From the NCBI RefSeq assembly GCF_019352895.1, contig NZ_JAAAFX010000014.1, forward strand, positions 124,001 to 188,000: 64,000 bases of DNA. The letters run 5' to 3'. The notes beneath the pieces are model-generated. The model saw nothing but the letters and a program-made list of their open reading frames with translations, had not been told where the DNA came from and did no database searches. This DNA comes from Variovorax boronicumulans. GTDB lineage: Bacteria > Pseudomonadota > Gammaproteobacteria > Burkholderiales > Burkholderiaceae_C. A program made the position numbers and the translations under genes. This document shows, one piece after another, positions 15,423-23,900 of this stretch (position 1 is the first letter of the stretch; each line of letters begins with the position of its first letter).

Positions 15423-16814
15423 GTGCGTTCTTTCTCGCTTCGCCTGTACGGGCTCTTCACTTCCCTGGCCCAGCCGCTGGTGCGGCGCAAGCTGCGCCGG
15501 CGCGCGGTCGCCGAACCGGGCTACGCCCATGCCGTCGAGGAGCGCTTCGGCCACTACGACGAGGCCGCGGTCGGTGCCGGCTGGTGCTGGGTGCATGCGG
15601 TCTCGCTGGGCGAGTCGCGCGCGGCCGGCATCCTGATCGCCGAACTCCGGCGCCAGCATCCGGGCATCCCGATCCTGCTCACGCACGGCACGGCCACCGG
15701 CCGCGAGGAGGGCGCCAAGTTGCTCGAGCCGGGCGACCTGCAGGTCTGGCAACCCTGGGACACGCCGGCCGCCGTGGCGCGCTTCCTCGACCGCTTCGCG
15801 CCGCGCATCGGCGTGCTGATGGAAACCGAGGTCTGGCCCGAGATGGTCGCGGCCTGCCGCGAGCGCCGCATTCCGTTGGTGCTGGCCAACGCGCGGCTCA
15901 ACGAGAAATCGCTGGCCTCGGCCGAACGCCTGGGCTGGCTGGCCCGGCCCGCCTACTCGGCCTTGACCGCCGTCTGGGCGCAGACCGAGGCCGACTCGCA
16001 CCGGCTGGTGTCGCTGGGCGCCAAGGTGGCCGGCGTCTATGGCAACCTCAAGTTCGACGCCTCGCCCGACGCGCGCCAGCTTGCGACGGCCGTCAAGTTC
16101 AAGTCGCAGCTGCCGCGCCCGCTGGTCGTGCTGGCCAGCTCGCGCGACGGCGAGGAGCAGTTGCTGCTCGACGTGCTCAAGCGCTTCGGCGCCAACGCGC
16201 CGCTGCCCGAGGCCACGCCCGGCATCGACTCGATCGCGCGCCAGGTGGCGGCGGTGCAGTGGATGATCGTGCCGCGCCATCCGCAGCGCTTCGACGAGGT
16301 CGCGGCGCTGATCGAGTCCAACGGCTTCGCGGTCGCGCGGCGCAGCACCGCGGGGGCGCCCACGCAGTCGGAGATCTGGCTTGGCGATTCGCTGGGCGAG
16401 ATGGCGCTGTACTACGGCCTGGCCGATGCCGCGCTGCTGGGCGGCAGCTTCGAGGACCTGGGCGGCCAGAACCTGATCGAGGCCGCGGCCTGCGGCTGCC
16501 CGGTGATCCTGGGCCCCTCGACCTTCAACTTCGCCGAGGCCGCCGACCTCGCGCTGGCCGCCGGCGCAGCGCTGCGCGTGCAGGGCATGGAGCAGGCGGT
16601 GCGTGCCGCGCTGCAGCTGGTGGGCGACCCGGTGCGGCGCGAGGCGATGGTGCAGTCGGCCCATGCCTTCTCGTCGTCGAACCGCGGTGCCGCGGAGCGC
16701 ACGGCCGCGGCGGTGCTGGCGATCGCGATGCAGGCCGCGCCGGCGGAGCCGCCGGCTGCGGCGCCCCCGGCTTCGGCCGTCGAGCCCGAGCGGGCCGAGC
16801 CCACGCTCGACTGA
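15423..16814 (+). CDS. waaA: 3-deoxy-D-manno-octulosonic acid (Kdo) transferase
   Basis: This 463-residue inner-membrane glycosyltransferase (GT30) attaches Kdo from CMP-Kdo to lipid IVA in lipopolysaccharide assembly. Recognisable features are an N-terminal membrane helix, WVHAVSLGESRAA, the LTHGTATGREEGAKL segment, METEVWPEM and the C-terminal SLGEMALYYGLADAALLGGS. Translation begins at GTG 15423. The last 40 residues are an Ala/Pro-rich tail that makes it longer than the usual 420-430. Its stop abuts the stop of the convergent tolC gene with no spacer. Confidence 0.93.
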   Translation: MRSFSLRLYGLFTSLAQPLVRRKLRRRAVAEPGYAHAVEERFGHYDEAAVGAGWCWVHAVSLGESRAAGILIAELRRQHPGIPILLTHGTATGREEGAKLLEPGDLQVWQPWDTPAAVARFLDRFAPRIGVLMETEVWPEMVAACRERRIPLVLANARLNEKSLASAERLGWLARPAYSALTAVWAQTEADSHRLVSLGAKVAGVYGNLKFDASPDARQLATAVKFKSQLPRPLVVLASSRDGEEQLLLDVLKRFGANAPLPEATPGIDSIARQVAAVQWMIVPRHPQRFDEVAALIESNGFAVARRSTAGAPTQSEIWLGDSLGEMALYYGLADAALLGGSFEDLGGQNLIEAAACGCPVILGPSTFNFAEAADLALAAGAALRVQGMEQAVRAALQLVGDPVRREAMVQSAHAFSSSNRGAAERTAAAVLAIAMQAAPAEPPAAAPPASAVEPERAEPTLD

Positions 16815-18200
16815 TCAGCGCGTCGGCGCTGGCGTGACGGCCGGCGTGCCGCCCTGCGCCAGCACGGCGTTGATCGGCTGCAGGTCGGTCGGCGTCAGCG
16901 TGCCGTTGGCCTGGCGCAGCTTCAGGTTGCCCAGCAGCACGTTGTAGCGCGCCACGGCCAGGTCGCGCTTGGTCTGGAACAGCTGGCTCTGCGCGTTGAG
17001 CACGTCGATGTTGATGCGCACCCCGACCTGGTAGCCCAGCCGGTTGGCGTCGAGCGCGCTCTGGCTCGAGGCCTCGGCCGCCTCCAGCGCCTTGACCTGC
17101 CCCGCGCCCGAGATCAGCCCCAGGTAGGCCGTGCGCGTGGCCTGCGTCACGTTGCGCCGGGTGGCGTCCAGCGTGGCGCGCGATTGCTCCTCGAGCGACA
17201 GCGTCTCGCGAATCCGGTTTTCGGTTGCGAAGCCGGCGAACAAGGGCATGTTGAGCACCACGCCGATGCTCGGCCCGCTGGCGCGCGTGCCCACGGTGGT
17301 CGTGAGGTTGCCCTGCGGGCTGCGCGTCACGCTGTAGCCCAGCTGGGCGTCGATGGTCGGCTTGTGGCCGGCTTGCGCCTTCTGCACTTCCAGCCCGGCC
17401 ACGTCCAGCCCCAGCTGGGCCTGGCGGATCGCGGGATGCACGTCCTCGGCCTGGGTTACCCAGGCGTTCATGTCGGCCGGCACCGGGCCCGGCAGCACCA
17501 CCGGGGTGGCCAGCGGGGTCGGCGCACTGCCGGTGCGGCCGACCAGCTGGTCGAGCGCGATGCGCCTGACCTGCAGGTCGTTCTCGGCCGCGATCTCCTG
17601 CGCGACCACCAGGTCGTAGCGGGCCTGCGCCTCGCGCGAGTCGGTGATGGTCGAGGTGCCGACCTCGAAGTTGCGTTGCGCAAAGGCCAGCTGCTCGGCC
17701 ACTGCGGCCTTCTGGGCACGCACCAGCGCCAGCGTGTCCTGTGCGGCCAGCACGTCGAAGTAGCCCTGGCTCACGCGCACGATCAGGTCCTGCTCGGCCG
17801 TGGTCAGCACGGTCTGGGCGATTTCGGCCTGGCGCTTGCCCTGTTCGTAGGCGGCCCAGGCGGCGGGGCGGTAGAGCGGCTGCGTGGCGCTGATGGCTGC
17901 GCTCTGGGTGTTGAAGTTGCGCTCGCCCGAGCCGGGCGGCGCGCCCGAGATCACGTCGATGTCGAACTGGTTGCGCTGCACGCCGGCCTGTACGCCCACC
18001 TGCGGGAGGATGCCGGCCTTGGCCTGCGCCGCGCGCGCCAGGTTGGCATCGAACTGCGCGCGTGCGCCCTGGTAGGTGGCGTCGTAGTCGCGCGCCGCTT
18101 CGTACAGGCTGAGCAGGCTCTGGCCGTGGGCCGGCAGCGCGAGCGCCGCGGCCAGCGCGGCTGCAAGGGGAAGAAGCCGGGTCACGCGGGTCGCGGGCAT
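16815..18200 (-). CDS. tolC: TolC-family outer membrane efflux channel
   Basis: This 461-residue protein has a Sec signal (RLLPLAAALAAALALPAHGQ) followed by two TolC/OEP repeats of long helical sequence, beginning SLLSLYEAARDYDATYQGAR. It forms the outer-membrane duct for RND/ABC exporters and type I secretion. The gene order TolC, rhodanese, PCMT-family methyltransferase on one strand recurs in Betaproteobacteria and suggests co-transcription. It is convergent with and directly abuts waaA. Confidence 0.92.
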   Translation of the reverse strand: MPATRVTRLLPLAAALAAALALPAHGQSLLSLYEAARDYDATYQGARAQFDANLARAAQAKAGILPQVGVQAGVQRNQFDIDVISGAPPGSGERNFNTQSAAISATQPLYRPAAWAAYEQGKRQAEIAQTVLTTAEQDLIVRVSQGYFDVLAAQDTLALVRAQKAAVAEQLAFAQRNFEVGTSTITDSREAQARYDLVVAQEIAAENDLQVRRIALDQLVGRTGSAPTPLATPVVLPGPVPADMNAWVTQAEDVHPAIRQAQLGLDVAGLEVQKAQAGHKPTIDAQLGYSVTRSPQGNLTTTVGTRASGPSIGVVLNMPLFAGFATENRIRETLSLEEQSRATLDATRRNVTQATRTAYLGLISGAGQVKALEAAEASSQSALDANRLGYQVGVRINIDVLNAQSQLFQTKRDLAVARYNVLLGNLKLRQANGTLTPTDLQPINAVLAQGGTPAVTPAPTR

Positions 18201-18221
18201 GGAATGCGTCCTTGGGAAGAG

Positions 18222-18560
18222 TCAGTAGCGCGGAACGCCGGCGTCGCGCGCGGCCGACCAGGCGTCGATACCGCCGGCCACGTTGGCCACGTCGGCAAAG
18301 CCGTTCTGCGAGAGAAAGGCCGCGACACGCTGGCTGCGTGCGCCGTGATGGCACAGGCAGGCGACGCGATGGCTGGCATCGAGCTCGCCCAGGCGCGACG
18401 GAATCTCGTTCATGGGGATGGCCACTAGCGTGAAGCCCTGCGGCACGACGCTGGCGGTCTGCAGTTCCCAGGGTTCGCGCACATCGAGCAGGACGGGCGC
18501 CGCCGCGGGGTCCTGGGCGAACCAGGCATCGAGGTCGGAGGGGCGGACTTGGTCGATCAT
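18222..18560 (-). CDS. Single-domain rhodanese-like protein
   Basis: This 112-residue rhodanese fold has the active-site loop LCHHGARSQRVA with its catalytic cysteine, so sulfur transfer or thiol chemistry is expected. The ATG at 18560 (MIDQVRPSDLDAWF) is used. It sits 21 bases upstream of tolC and 100 bases downstream of the PCMT-family gene. It is cytoplasmic, with no signal peptide. Confidence 0.88.
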   Translation of the reverse strand: MIDQVRPSDLDAWFAQDPAAAPVLLDVREPWELQTASVVPQGFTLVAIPMNEIPSRLGELDASHRVACLCHHGARSQRVAAFLSQNGFADVANVAGGIDAWSAARDAGVPRY

Positions 18561-18660
18561 GAAGGTGGTTTCCGGGATGACGCAGGGACGCGGCGGGCGG
18601 GGCCGTGCGTCGCTCTCCCGCAGGAAGAGCGACAACGCGGTGCGCGCTGCGCCGAGGCGG

Positions 18661-19338
18661 CTAGAAGTTGAAGGGCGACGGTTCGGGGAAGTTCAGCAGG
18701 CGCGGTGCGACGGTGTCCCATGGCTGCGTGGTTTCCCACTGGCCTTCGCTCACGCGGGTGACGAAGTGGGAACGCATCATCGGCTCGTTGCCGACGATGG
18801 CGCTGAGCCGGCCGCCGATGTTGAGCGAGCCCAGCAGGCCCTGCGGAATGCGCGCGACCGAGCCGCTGAGCACGATCACGTCGAAGGTCGGGCCGCTGGG
18901 CAGCGGCTTGGAGCCGTCGGCATGGCGCACTTCGACGTTGGTCACGCCGTTGCGCTGCAGCGTCTTGGCGGCGCGCTCGGCCAGCGCGGCGTCGATCTCG
19001 AGCGTGAGCACCTTGGCGGCGCGGCCGGCCAGCAGCGCGGCCATGAAGCCGGAGCCGGTGCCGATCTCGAGCACCGATTCGTGCGGCTGCACCTTGAGGT
19101 CGTTGAGCGTGCGGGCTTCGATCTTGGGCGCGAGCATGGTCTGGCCGGGCTCGGCCGCGTTGTCCAGCGGCAGTTCCATGTCGAAGAAGGCCAGGGCGCG
19201 GTGCACGGCGGGCACGTAGTCCTCGCGACGGATCACGTTGAGCAGTTCGAGGACCTGCGGGTCGTGCACGTCCCAGGGCCGGATCTGCTGCTCGATCATG
19301 TTGAAGCGCAGACGCTCGTGCGTGGCGGGGGTGTTCAT
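18661..19338 (-). CDS. Protein-L-isoaspartate methyltransferase family protein
   Basis: This 225-residue SAM-dependent methyltransferase of the PCMT family has motif I VLEIGTGSGFMAALLAG near residue 88. The N-terminal MIEQQIRPWDV and the following region match the shorter PCMT-like form found beside tolC, rather than canonical Pcm, so the substrate may differ from isoaspartyl residues. It starts at ATG 19338 and ends with SPFNF. It probably belongs to the tolC transcription unit. Confidence 0.87.
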   Translation of the reverse strand: MNTPATHERLRFNMIEQQIRPWDVHDPQVLELLNVIRREDYVPAVHRALAFFDMELPLDNAAEPGQTMLAPKIEARTLNDLKVQPHESVLEIGTGSGFMAALLAGRAAKVLTLEIDAALAERAAKTLQRNGVTNVEVRHADGSKPLPSGPTFDVIVLSGSVARIPQGLLGSLNIGGRLSAIVGNEPMMRSHFVTRVSEGQWETTQPWDTVAPRLLNFPEPSPFNF

Positions 19339-19380
19339 GTGTTTCTCTTTTCGGAGTGGGACTCAGGCAAACCCACGATT

Positions 19381-20061
19381 TTAGGCGGCCGGGGGAATCG
19401 AGGTTGGCTGGCGGGACAGGCCGCGTATGACGATCTCGGTCTGGGTAGCGACGTATGTCAGCGGATCGAGCTCGATGTCGCTCTCGACCCAGGTGTCGTT
19501 GTGCTTCACCAGGAACAGGAAAACCATCGGCGCGACCACGGAATAGATGGCGTGGTTCACGTCCACGGGCAGGAATTCGCCACGGTCGATGCCGCGCTGC
19601 AGGATGCGCCGCATCAGCGCGTGGCCGGGCTGCACCACCTCGCGCTGGTAGAAGGCGGCCAGCTCGGGAAAATTGTTGCCTTCGCTGAGCATCAGCTTGG
19701 TCAGGCCCGACACCGGCGTGGCGCCGACGCGCTCCCACCAGACCTGGGTGCAGTAGCGCAGCATGTCCGGCGTGCTGCCCTCGAAGGCCTCGAACTCCTG
19801 GTTCCATTCGGTGAAGCGGCCGCCGAGGCTTTCGGTGATCACCGCCTTCAGCAGGTCTTCCTTGCTCTGGAAGTAGAGGAAGAGGGTGCCCTTGGAGACG
19901 CCGGCACGCGCCGCCACTTCTTCCGAGCGGGTGGCGGCGAAGCCCTTCTCGACGAACAACTCGAGCGCGGCCTGGATCAGCTCGCCAGGGCGCGCCTCCT
20001 TGCGGCGCTCGCGCTTGGCGCGCACCGGGCACAGGAGTGTGTTGCTGAGGAAGCGGGGCAT
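19381..20061 (-). CDS. TetR/AcrR-family transcriptional repressor
   Basis: This 226-residue regulator has an N-terminal TetR helix-turn-helix (FAATRSEEVAARAGVSKGTL, then FLYFQSKEDLLKAV) at residues about 40-85 and a ligand-binding helical domain after it. ATG 20061 is chosen although it leaves about 25 residues before the domain; internal starts are possible. An operator-like inverted repeat lies 12 bases before the start, indicating autoregulation. It is divergent from msrA, and the tolC group lies downstream on the same strand, so control of efflux is a reasonable guess. Confidence 0.9.
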   Translation of the reverse strand: MPRFLSNTLLCPVRAKRERRKEARPGELIQAALELFVEKGFAATRSEEVAARAGVSKGTLFLYFQSKEDLLKAVITESLGGRFTEWNQEFEAFEGSTPDMLRYCTQVWWERVGATPVSGLTKLMLSEGNNFPELAAFYQREVVQPGHALMRRILQRGIDRGEFLPVDVNHAIYSVVAPMVFLFLVKHNDTWVESDIELDPLTYVATQTEIVIRGLSRQPTSIPPAA

Positions 20062-20072
20062 GAAAATTAATG

Positions 20073-20086
20073 ACTGACGGGTTAGT
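20073..20086. promoter_or_regulatory. TetR-type operator
   Basis: ACTGACGGGTTAGT is an inverted repeat (ACTGAC / GTTAGT around a GG centre, one mismatch), flanked by AT-rich bases in an otherwise GC-rich region. It is 12 bases from the TetR-family start and about 70 bases from msrA. The half-site is like those bound by AcrR/TetR repressors. It probably represses the regulator itself and perhaps msrA. Confidence 0.7.
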
Positions 20087-20155
20087 AATGTAGTGAGGCC
20101 CATCCGACACGTCAAGCCGCGACAATAGCGGGCTCCGCTTTTCCGAAGCCGCCCC

Positions 20156-20725
20156 ATGTCCACCACCACGCCCCTGTCCACGTCCCCCACCACCGAGACC
20201 ATCGTGCTCGGCGGCGGTTGCTTCTGGTGCACCGAGGCCGTGTTCGACCGCGTGAGCGGCGTGGTCGATGTGGAGTCGGGCTACAGCAACGGCCAGACGA
20301 TCCAACCGAGCTACGAGCAGGTCTGCACCGGCCGCACCGGGCACAACGAGGTCGTCAAGCTGGTCTTCGACCCGCGCGAGATCAGCCTGCGCGAAGTGCT
20401 GGAGATCTTCTTCGTGGTGCACGACCCGACCACGCTCAACCGCCAGGGCAACGACGTCGGCACCCAGTACCGCAGCGGCATCTACTACACCAGCGAGGCG
20501 CAGAAGCAGGTGGCCGAAGAAGTCATCCGCGAGATCGAGGTCGGCAAGACCTACGCTTCGCCCGTGGTGACCGAAGTGGCGGCGCTGGCCAACTACTCGA
20601 CCGCCGAGGCCTACCACCAGGACTACTTCCTGAACCACCCGAACCAGGGTTACTGCGCCTTCGTGGTCGGTCCCAAGGTCGAGAAGTTCCAGAAGACCTT
20701 CGCCGCGCGCGTCAAGAAGACCTGA
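20156..20725 (+). CDS. msrA: Peptide methionine-S-sulfoxide reductase A
   Basis: This 189-residue enzyme reduces the S-epimer of methionine sulfoxide in proteins. The catalytic Cys22 is in GGGCFWCTEAVF and the family motif NQGYCAFVVGPKVEKF is at the C-terminus. It has no signal peptide, so it is cytoplasmic. It is divergent from the TetR regulator and followed after 19 bases by the first small-protein/receptor cassette, with which it may share a transcript. Confidence 0.94.
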   Translation: MSTTTPLSTSPTTETIVLGGGCFWCTEAVFDRVSGVVDVESGYSNGQTIQPSYEQVCTGRTGHNEVVKLVFDPREISLREVLEIFFVVHDPTTLNRQGNDVGTQYRSGIYYTSEAQKQVAEEVIREIEVGKTYASPVVTEVAALANYSTAEAYHQDYFLNHPNQGYCAFVVGPKVEKFQKTFAARVKKT

Positions 20726-20744
20726 GCCGCCGGCCCTGCCTCCC

Positions 20745-21134
20745 GTGCACATCGCCCGTCCCGCCCCCACCCGTTCGTCGCGCGCGCTGATCGTCGCGCT
20801 GGCGTTCGCGTTGTGGATCGCGGGCACCTTGGGCGTGATGCACCGGTCGATGCACGTGCCCGGCCTTGCCAAGGCGGCGGTGGCCGTGCAGGCGACGACG
20901 CCAGACACTGCACACAAGCACGCGGACCACGGCCTGGGCAGCCTGTTCGGCCAGCACACCGATGCCGAATGTCGGCTGTACGACCAGCTGGAGCACGGCT
21001 CCAGCGCTCCCGGCGTGCCGCTGGTGGTGCTGCCGATTCTGCTGCCGTCGGCCACCTTTGCCTACCTGCAGGGCGAGGCCATCGCCCGCTGGATCGCGCT
21101 GTTCGACGCGCGCGGTCCGCCTTCCACTCGCTGA
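20745..21134 (+). CDS. Small His/Cys membrane-anchored protein of TonB-receptor cassette 1
   Basis: This 129-residue protein starts at GTG 20745 with a hydrophobic signal or anchor (residues 13-31). A His-rich part follows (HRSMHVPG, HKHADHG, GQHTDAECRLYD) and a conserved end LQGEAIARWIALFDARGPP. It is clearly a paralogue of the protein at 23407-23820, sharing TDAECRLYD, PGVPL, TFAYLQGEAI and FDARGPP. The ARGPP ending also occurs in the DUF2946-type protein at 42177. Function is unknown. Being placed just ahead of a TonB-dependent receptor and carrying His and Cys residues, a metal-related role is inferred. Confidence 0.7.
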   Translation: MHIARPAPTRSSRALIVALAFALWIAGTLGVMHRSMHVPGLAKAAVAVQATTPDTAHKHADHGLGSLFGQHTDAECRLYDQLEHGSSAPGVPLVVLPILLPSATFAYLQGEAIARWIALFDARGPPSTR

Positions 21135-21142
21135 ATCCCCCT

Positions 21143-21205
21143 TGTTCCGGCTGCCACGTCCGCCTTGCGCGGATGGAGGCGGATCGTTCATCGATTCAAC
21201 GAGTG
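21143..21205 (+). promoter_or_regulatory. Leader hairpin and conserved box before receptor 1
   Basis: This spacer contains TGTTCCGGCTGCC (21143-21155), a hairpin TCCGC-CTTGC-GCGGA (21159-21173) and CATCGATTCAACGAGTG (21189-21205), ending seven bases before the receptor ATG. The same three elements recur before receptor 2 with compensatory changes in the stem. A regulatory RNA or translational-coupling structure is inferred. Confidence 0.6.
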
Positions 21206-21211
21206 CCCATC

Positions 21212-23407
21212 ATGATTCCCCATTTCCGTCGCAATGCCGTGGGCATTGCCGTGCTTTCCCTGCTGTCCTGGTCCGCCTTCGCCCAGGACGCGAGCCTCCC
21301 CCCACCTGCGTCCGCCGCCGACGCCGCCCCCACGGTCGCGCCGTCCGCCGCCGACGGCACGCTGTCGACGGTGGAGGTCCATTCCGAGCGCCTGAAGAAG
21401 GCGCGCATGGAGCTGTCGCCCGCGGTCGGCGCCACGGTCTACCGCATCGACCGCGCGGCCATCGACGCGCTCGGCAAGGGCGACGCCACCCCGCTCGACG
21501 ACGTGCTGCTCACCCTGCCGGGCGTCGCCAAGGACTCCAAGGCCTCGGGCTCGCTGCATGTGCGCGACGACCACGGCAATGTGCAGTACCGCGTCAACGG
21601 CGTGCAGCTGCCCGAGGGCATCTCGGGCTTCGGTCAGTCGCTGGACACGCGCTACATCGACTCGGTCGACTTCCTGACCGGCGCCTTGCCCGCGCAGTAC
21701 GGCCTGCGCACCGCGGGCATCGTCGACATCCAGACCAAGCAGGGCCTCGGCAAGCCGGGCGGCTCGCTCGGCCTGACCTTCGGCAGCCACCACACGCTGG
21801 AGGAAAGCGGCTCCGTCTACGGCACCACCGGCAACCTGAGCTACTACCTGTCGGGCAGCCTGCTGTCCAACACCAACGGCATCGAGAACCCGCAGCCCAC
21901 GCTCAACGCGCAGAACGACCGCACGCGCCAGGGCAAGACCTTCGGCAACCTCTCGTACTACCTCGACGCCGACACCCGCCTGGGCCTGATGTTCGGCAGC
22001 TACAACGGCAAGTTCCAGATCCCGACCAACCCGAACCAGGCGCCGGCCTTCTCGCTGGCCGGCTACAGCGACCTGGGCACGGGCTTCAATGCGCTGCCGT
22101 CGTCCGACGTGCGCGAGCGCCAGACCGAAGCCACGCGTTTCGTGGCCCTGTCCTTCCAGAAGACGGTGGGCGCGCTGGACTACCAGGTCTCGGCCTTCCA
22201 CCAGTACTCGAACCTGCACTACCTGCCCGATCCGGCGGGCGACCTGATCTACAACGGCGTGGCGTCCGACACCCTGCGCTCCAACACCTCCAACGGCCTG
22301 CAGGCCGACGCCTCGTACAAGCTGATCGACGCCCACACGCTGCGCTTCGGCGGTGCCTACACGCGCCAGAGCACGCGCAGCCTCAATGCGGTCAACGTGT
22401 TCCCGGTCGACGACAGCGGCGCGCAGCTCGGCAACACGCCGGTGCTGATCGACGACAACTCCGGCAAGATCGGCCAGCTCGCGAGCGTCTATGTGCAGGA
22501 CGAATGGCGCATCGACCCGAAGCTGACCTTCAACTACGGCCTGCGCTACGACAGCGTCGACGCGTTCACCAAGGAGCACCAGTGGAGCCCGCGCCTGAAC
22601 CTGGCGTACAAGCTGTCGGGCGACACCGCGCTGCACGCGGGCTATGCGCGCTATTTCACGCCGCCGCCGCAGGAGCTGGCGTCGCAGCAGAGCATCGACC
22701 TGTATGCGGGCACCAGCAACCAGCCGGAGATCGCCCATTCCGACCCGGTGAAGGCCGAGCGCACCCACTACTTCGACCTGGGCCTGGACCACAAGGTGAA
22801 CGCCAACCTGTCGCTGTCGGCCAATGTCTACTACAAGGACATCAGCAACCTGCTCGACGAAGGCCAGTTCGGCCAGGCGCTGATCCTGTCGCCCTTCAAC
22901 TACGCCCAGGGCTTCGCGCGCGGGCTGGAGCTGTCGGCGCGCTACAACGACGAGCACTGGTCGGCCTACGCGAACTTCGCCTACCAGAAGGCGATGGGCA
23001 AGAACATCGTGTCGAGCCAGTCGCTGTTCGGTGCCGACGAACTGGCCTACATCGCCAACCACTACGTGTACCTGGACCACGACCAGACCTACACGCTGTC
23101 GGGCGGTGCCAGCTACCGCTTCGGCGACAACCAGCTCAGTGGTGACCTGGTCTTCGGCAGCGGCCTGCGCCGCACGCCCGACGACGGCGCGCCCAACAGC
23201 GCCGCGCTGCCGCACTACACGGTGGTCAATGCCGCCTATTCGCACACCTGGAAGGAGGCCTCGGGCGGTGACATCGTCGGCCGTGTCGCCCTCCTGAACC
23301 TGTTCGACAAGGGCTACCTGCTGCGCGATGGCACGGGCGTCGGCGTGGGCGCGCCGCAATACGGCACGCGCCGCAGCCTGTACGTGAGCATGACCACGCA
23401 CTTCTGA
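21212..23407 (+). CDS. TonB-dependent outer membrane receptor 1
   Basis: This 731-residue receptor has a signal peptide (MIPHFRRNAVGIAVLSLLSW), a TonB-box-like TLSTVEVHS near residue 50, a plug domain to about residue 200, and a 22-strand-type barrel ending in the aromatic SLYVSMTTHF. The substrate is not evident. The plug is unusual in its ELSPAVGATVYRID start and has no CarboxypepD-like extension. It is not preceded by FecI/FecR. Its TGA overlaps the next ATG (TGATG), so translation of cassette 2 is coupled. The signal peptide closely matches that of receptor 2 although the mature proteins differ. Confidence 0.9.
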   Translation: MIPHFRRNAVGIAVLSLLSWSAFAQDASLPPPASAADAAPTVAPSAADGTLSTVEVHSERLKKARMELSPAVGATVYRIDRAAIDALGKGDATPLDDVLLTLPGVAKDSKASGSLHVRDDHGNVQYRVNGVQLPEGISGFGQSLDTRYIDSVDFLTGALPAQYGLRTAGIVDIQTKQGLGKPGGSLGLTFGSHHTLEESGSVYGTTGNLSYYLSGSLLSNTNGIENPQPTLNAQNDRTRQGKTFGNLSYYLDADTRLGLMFGSYNGKFQIPTNPNQAPAFSLAGYSDLGTGFNALPSSDVRERQTEATRFVALSFQKTVGALDYQVSAFHQYSNLHYLPDPAGDLIYNGVASDTLRSNTSNGLQADASYKLIDAHTLRFGGAYTRQSTRSLNAVNVFPVDDSGAQLGNTPVLIDDNSGKIGQLASVYVQDEWRIDPKLTFNYGLRYDSVDAFTKEHQWSPRLNLAYKLSGDTALHAGYARYFTPPPQELASQQSIDLYAGTSNQPEIAHSDPVKAERTHYFDLGLDHKVNANLSLSANVYYKDISNLLDEGQFGQALILSPFNYAQGFARGLELSARYNDEHWSAYANFAYQKAMGKNIVSSQSLFGADELAYIANHYVYLDHDQTYTLSGGASYRFGDNQLSGDLVFGSGLRRTPDDGAPNSAALPHYTVVNAAYSHTWKEASGGDIVGRVALLNLFDKGYLLRDGTGVGVGAPQYGTRRSLYVSMTTHF

Positions 23408-23820
23408 TGCCCGTGACGATGAACCCGAGGCTGTCGCGCACCGTCGCATTCATGCTGCTCTTCGCAGTGTGGGTGACGGCGACGCTCGGCCTCGTGCATG
23501 CCACGCTGCACGTGCCGGGCGACCGCACCTGGGCCGTGGTGGCCGAGGCGGCCGAAGCGAACGCGGGCGCCACGGCCGCGCCTTCGGCCAAGGCCGGCCC
23601 GGCGCCACGGCACGGCTGGCTGCATGCGCTGTTCGGCGACAAGACCGACGCCGAGTGCCGGCTGTACGACCGGCTGTCGCACGGCTTCGGCATGCCCGGC
23701 GTGCCGCTGCTGGCCCTGCCGATGGTGCTGCCCTCGACCACCTTCGCCTACCTGCAGGGCGAAGCCATCTCGCGCTGGATCGTGCTGTTCGACGCACGCG
23801 GTCCGCCGCTCGCTCGCTGA
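23407..23820 (+). CDS. Small His/Cys membrane-anchored protein of TonB-receptor cassette 2
   Basis: This 137-residue paralogue of the 20745 product has a hydrophobic segment at residues 11-30, TLGLVHATLHVPG, an Ala-rich variable middle, then LFGDKTDAECRLYDRLSHG and LQGEAISRWIVLFDARGPP. The start ATG 23407 shares a base with the receptor 1 stop; an in-frame ATG follows at 23419. The single Cys and surrounding acidic residues are conserved in both copies, suggesting a functional site. Function is unknown; a periplasmic or membrane partner of the receptor is inferred from synteny. Confidence 0.7.
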   Translation: MPVTMNPRLSRTVAFMLLFAVWVTATLGLVHATLHVPGDRTWAVVAEAAEANAGATAAPSAKAGPAPRHGWLHALFGDKTDAECRLYDRLSHGFGMPGVPLLALPMVLPSTTFAYLQGEAISRWIVLFDARGPPLAR

Positions 23821-23830
23821 ATTTCCTTTG

Positions 23831-23892
23831 TGTTCCGGCTGCCGCACCCGTCTTGCACGGGGGCGGCGGGTCGCCCATCGATTCAACGAGTG
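23831..23892 (+). promoter_or_regulatory. Leader hairpin and conserved box before receptor 2
   Basis: The elements match those before receptor 1: TGTTCCGGCTGCC (23831-23843), then a longer hairpin at 23841-23867 and CATCGATTCAACGAGTG (23876-23892). The hairpin is GCCGC, an A/G mismatch, CCCGT, loop CTTGC, ACGGG and GCGGC. The loop is identical to copy 1, while two stem pairs changed on both sides. It ends eight bases before the receptor ATG. Confidence 0.6.
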
Positions 23893-23900
23893 TCCCTTTC

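Noticed and set aside
12392..15490. Minus-strand open frame of more than 1000 codons running on past alkA through the phosphomannomutase gene
   Set aside because: Only the last 511 codons are alkA. The upstream part is antisense to the phosphomannomutase gene, with low-complexity composition typical of the opposite strand of GC-rich genes.
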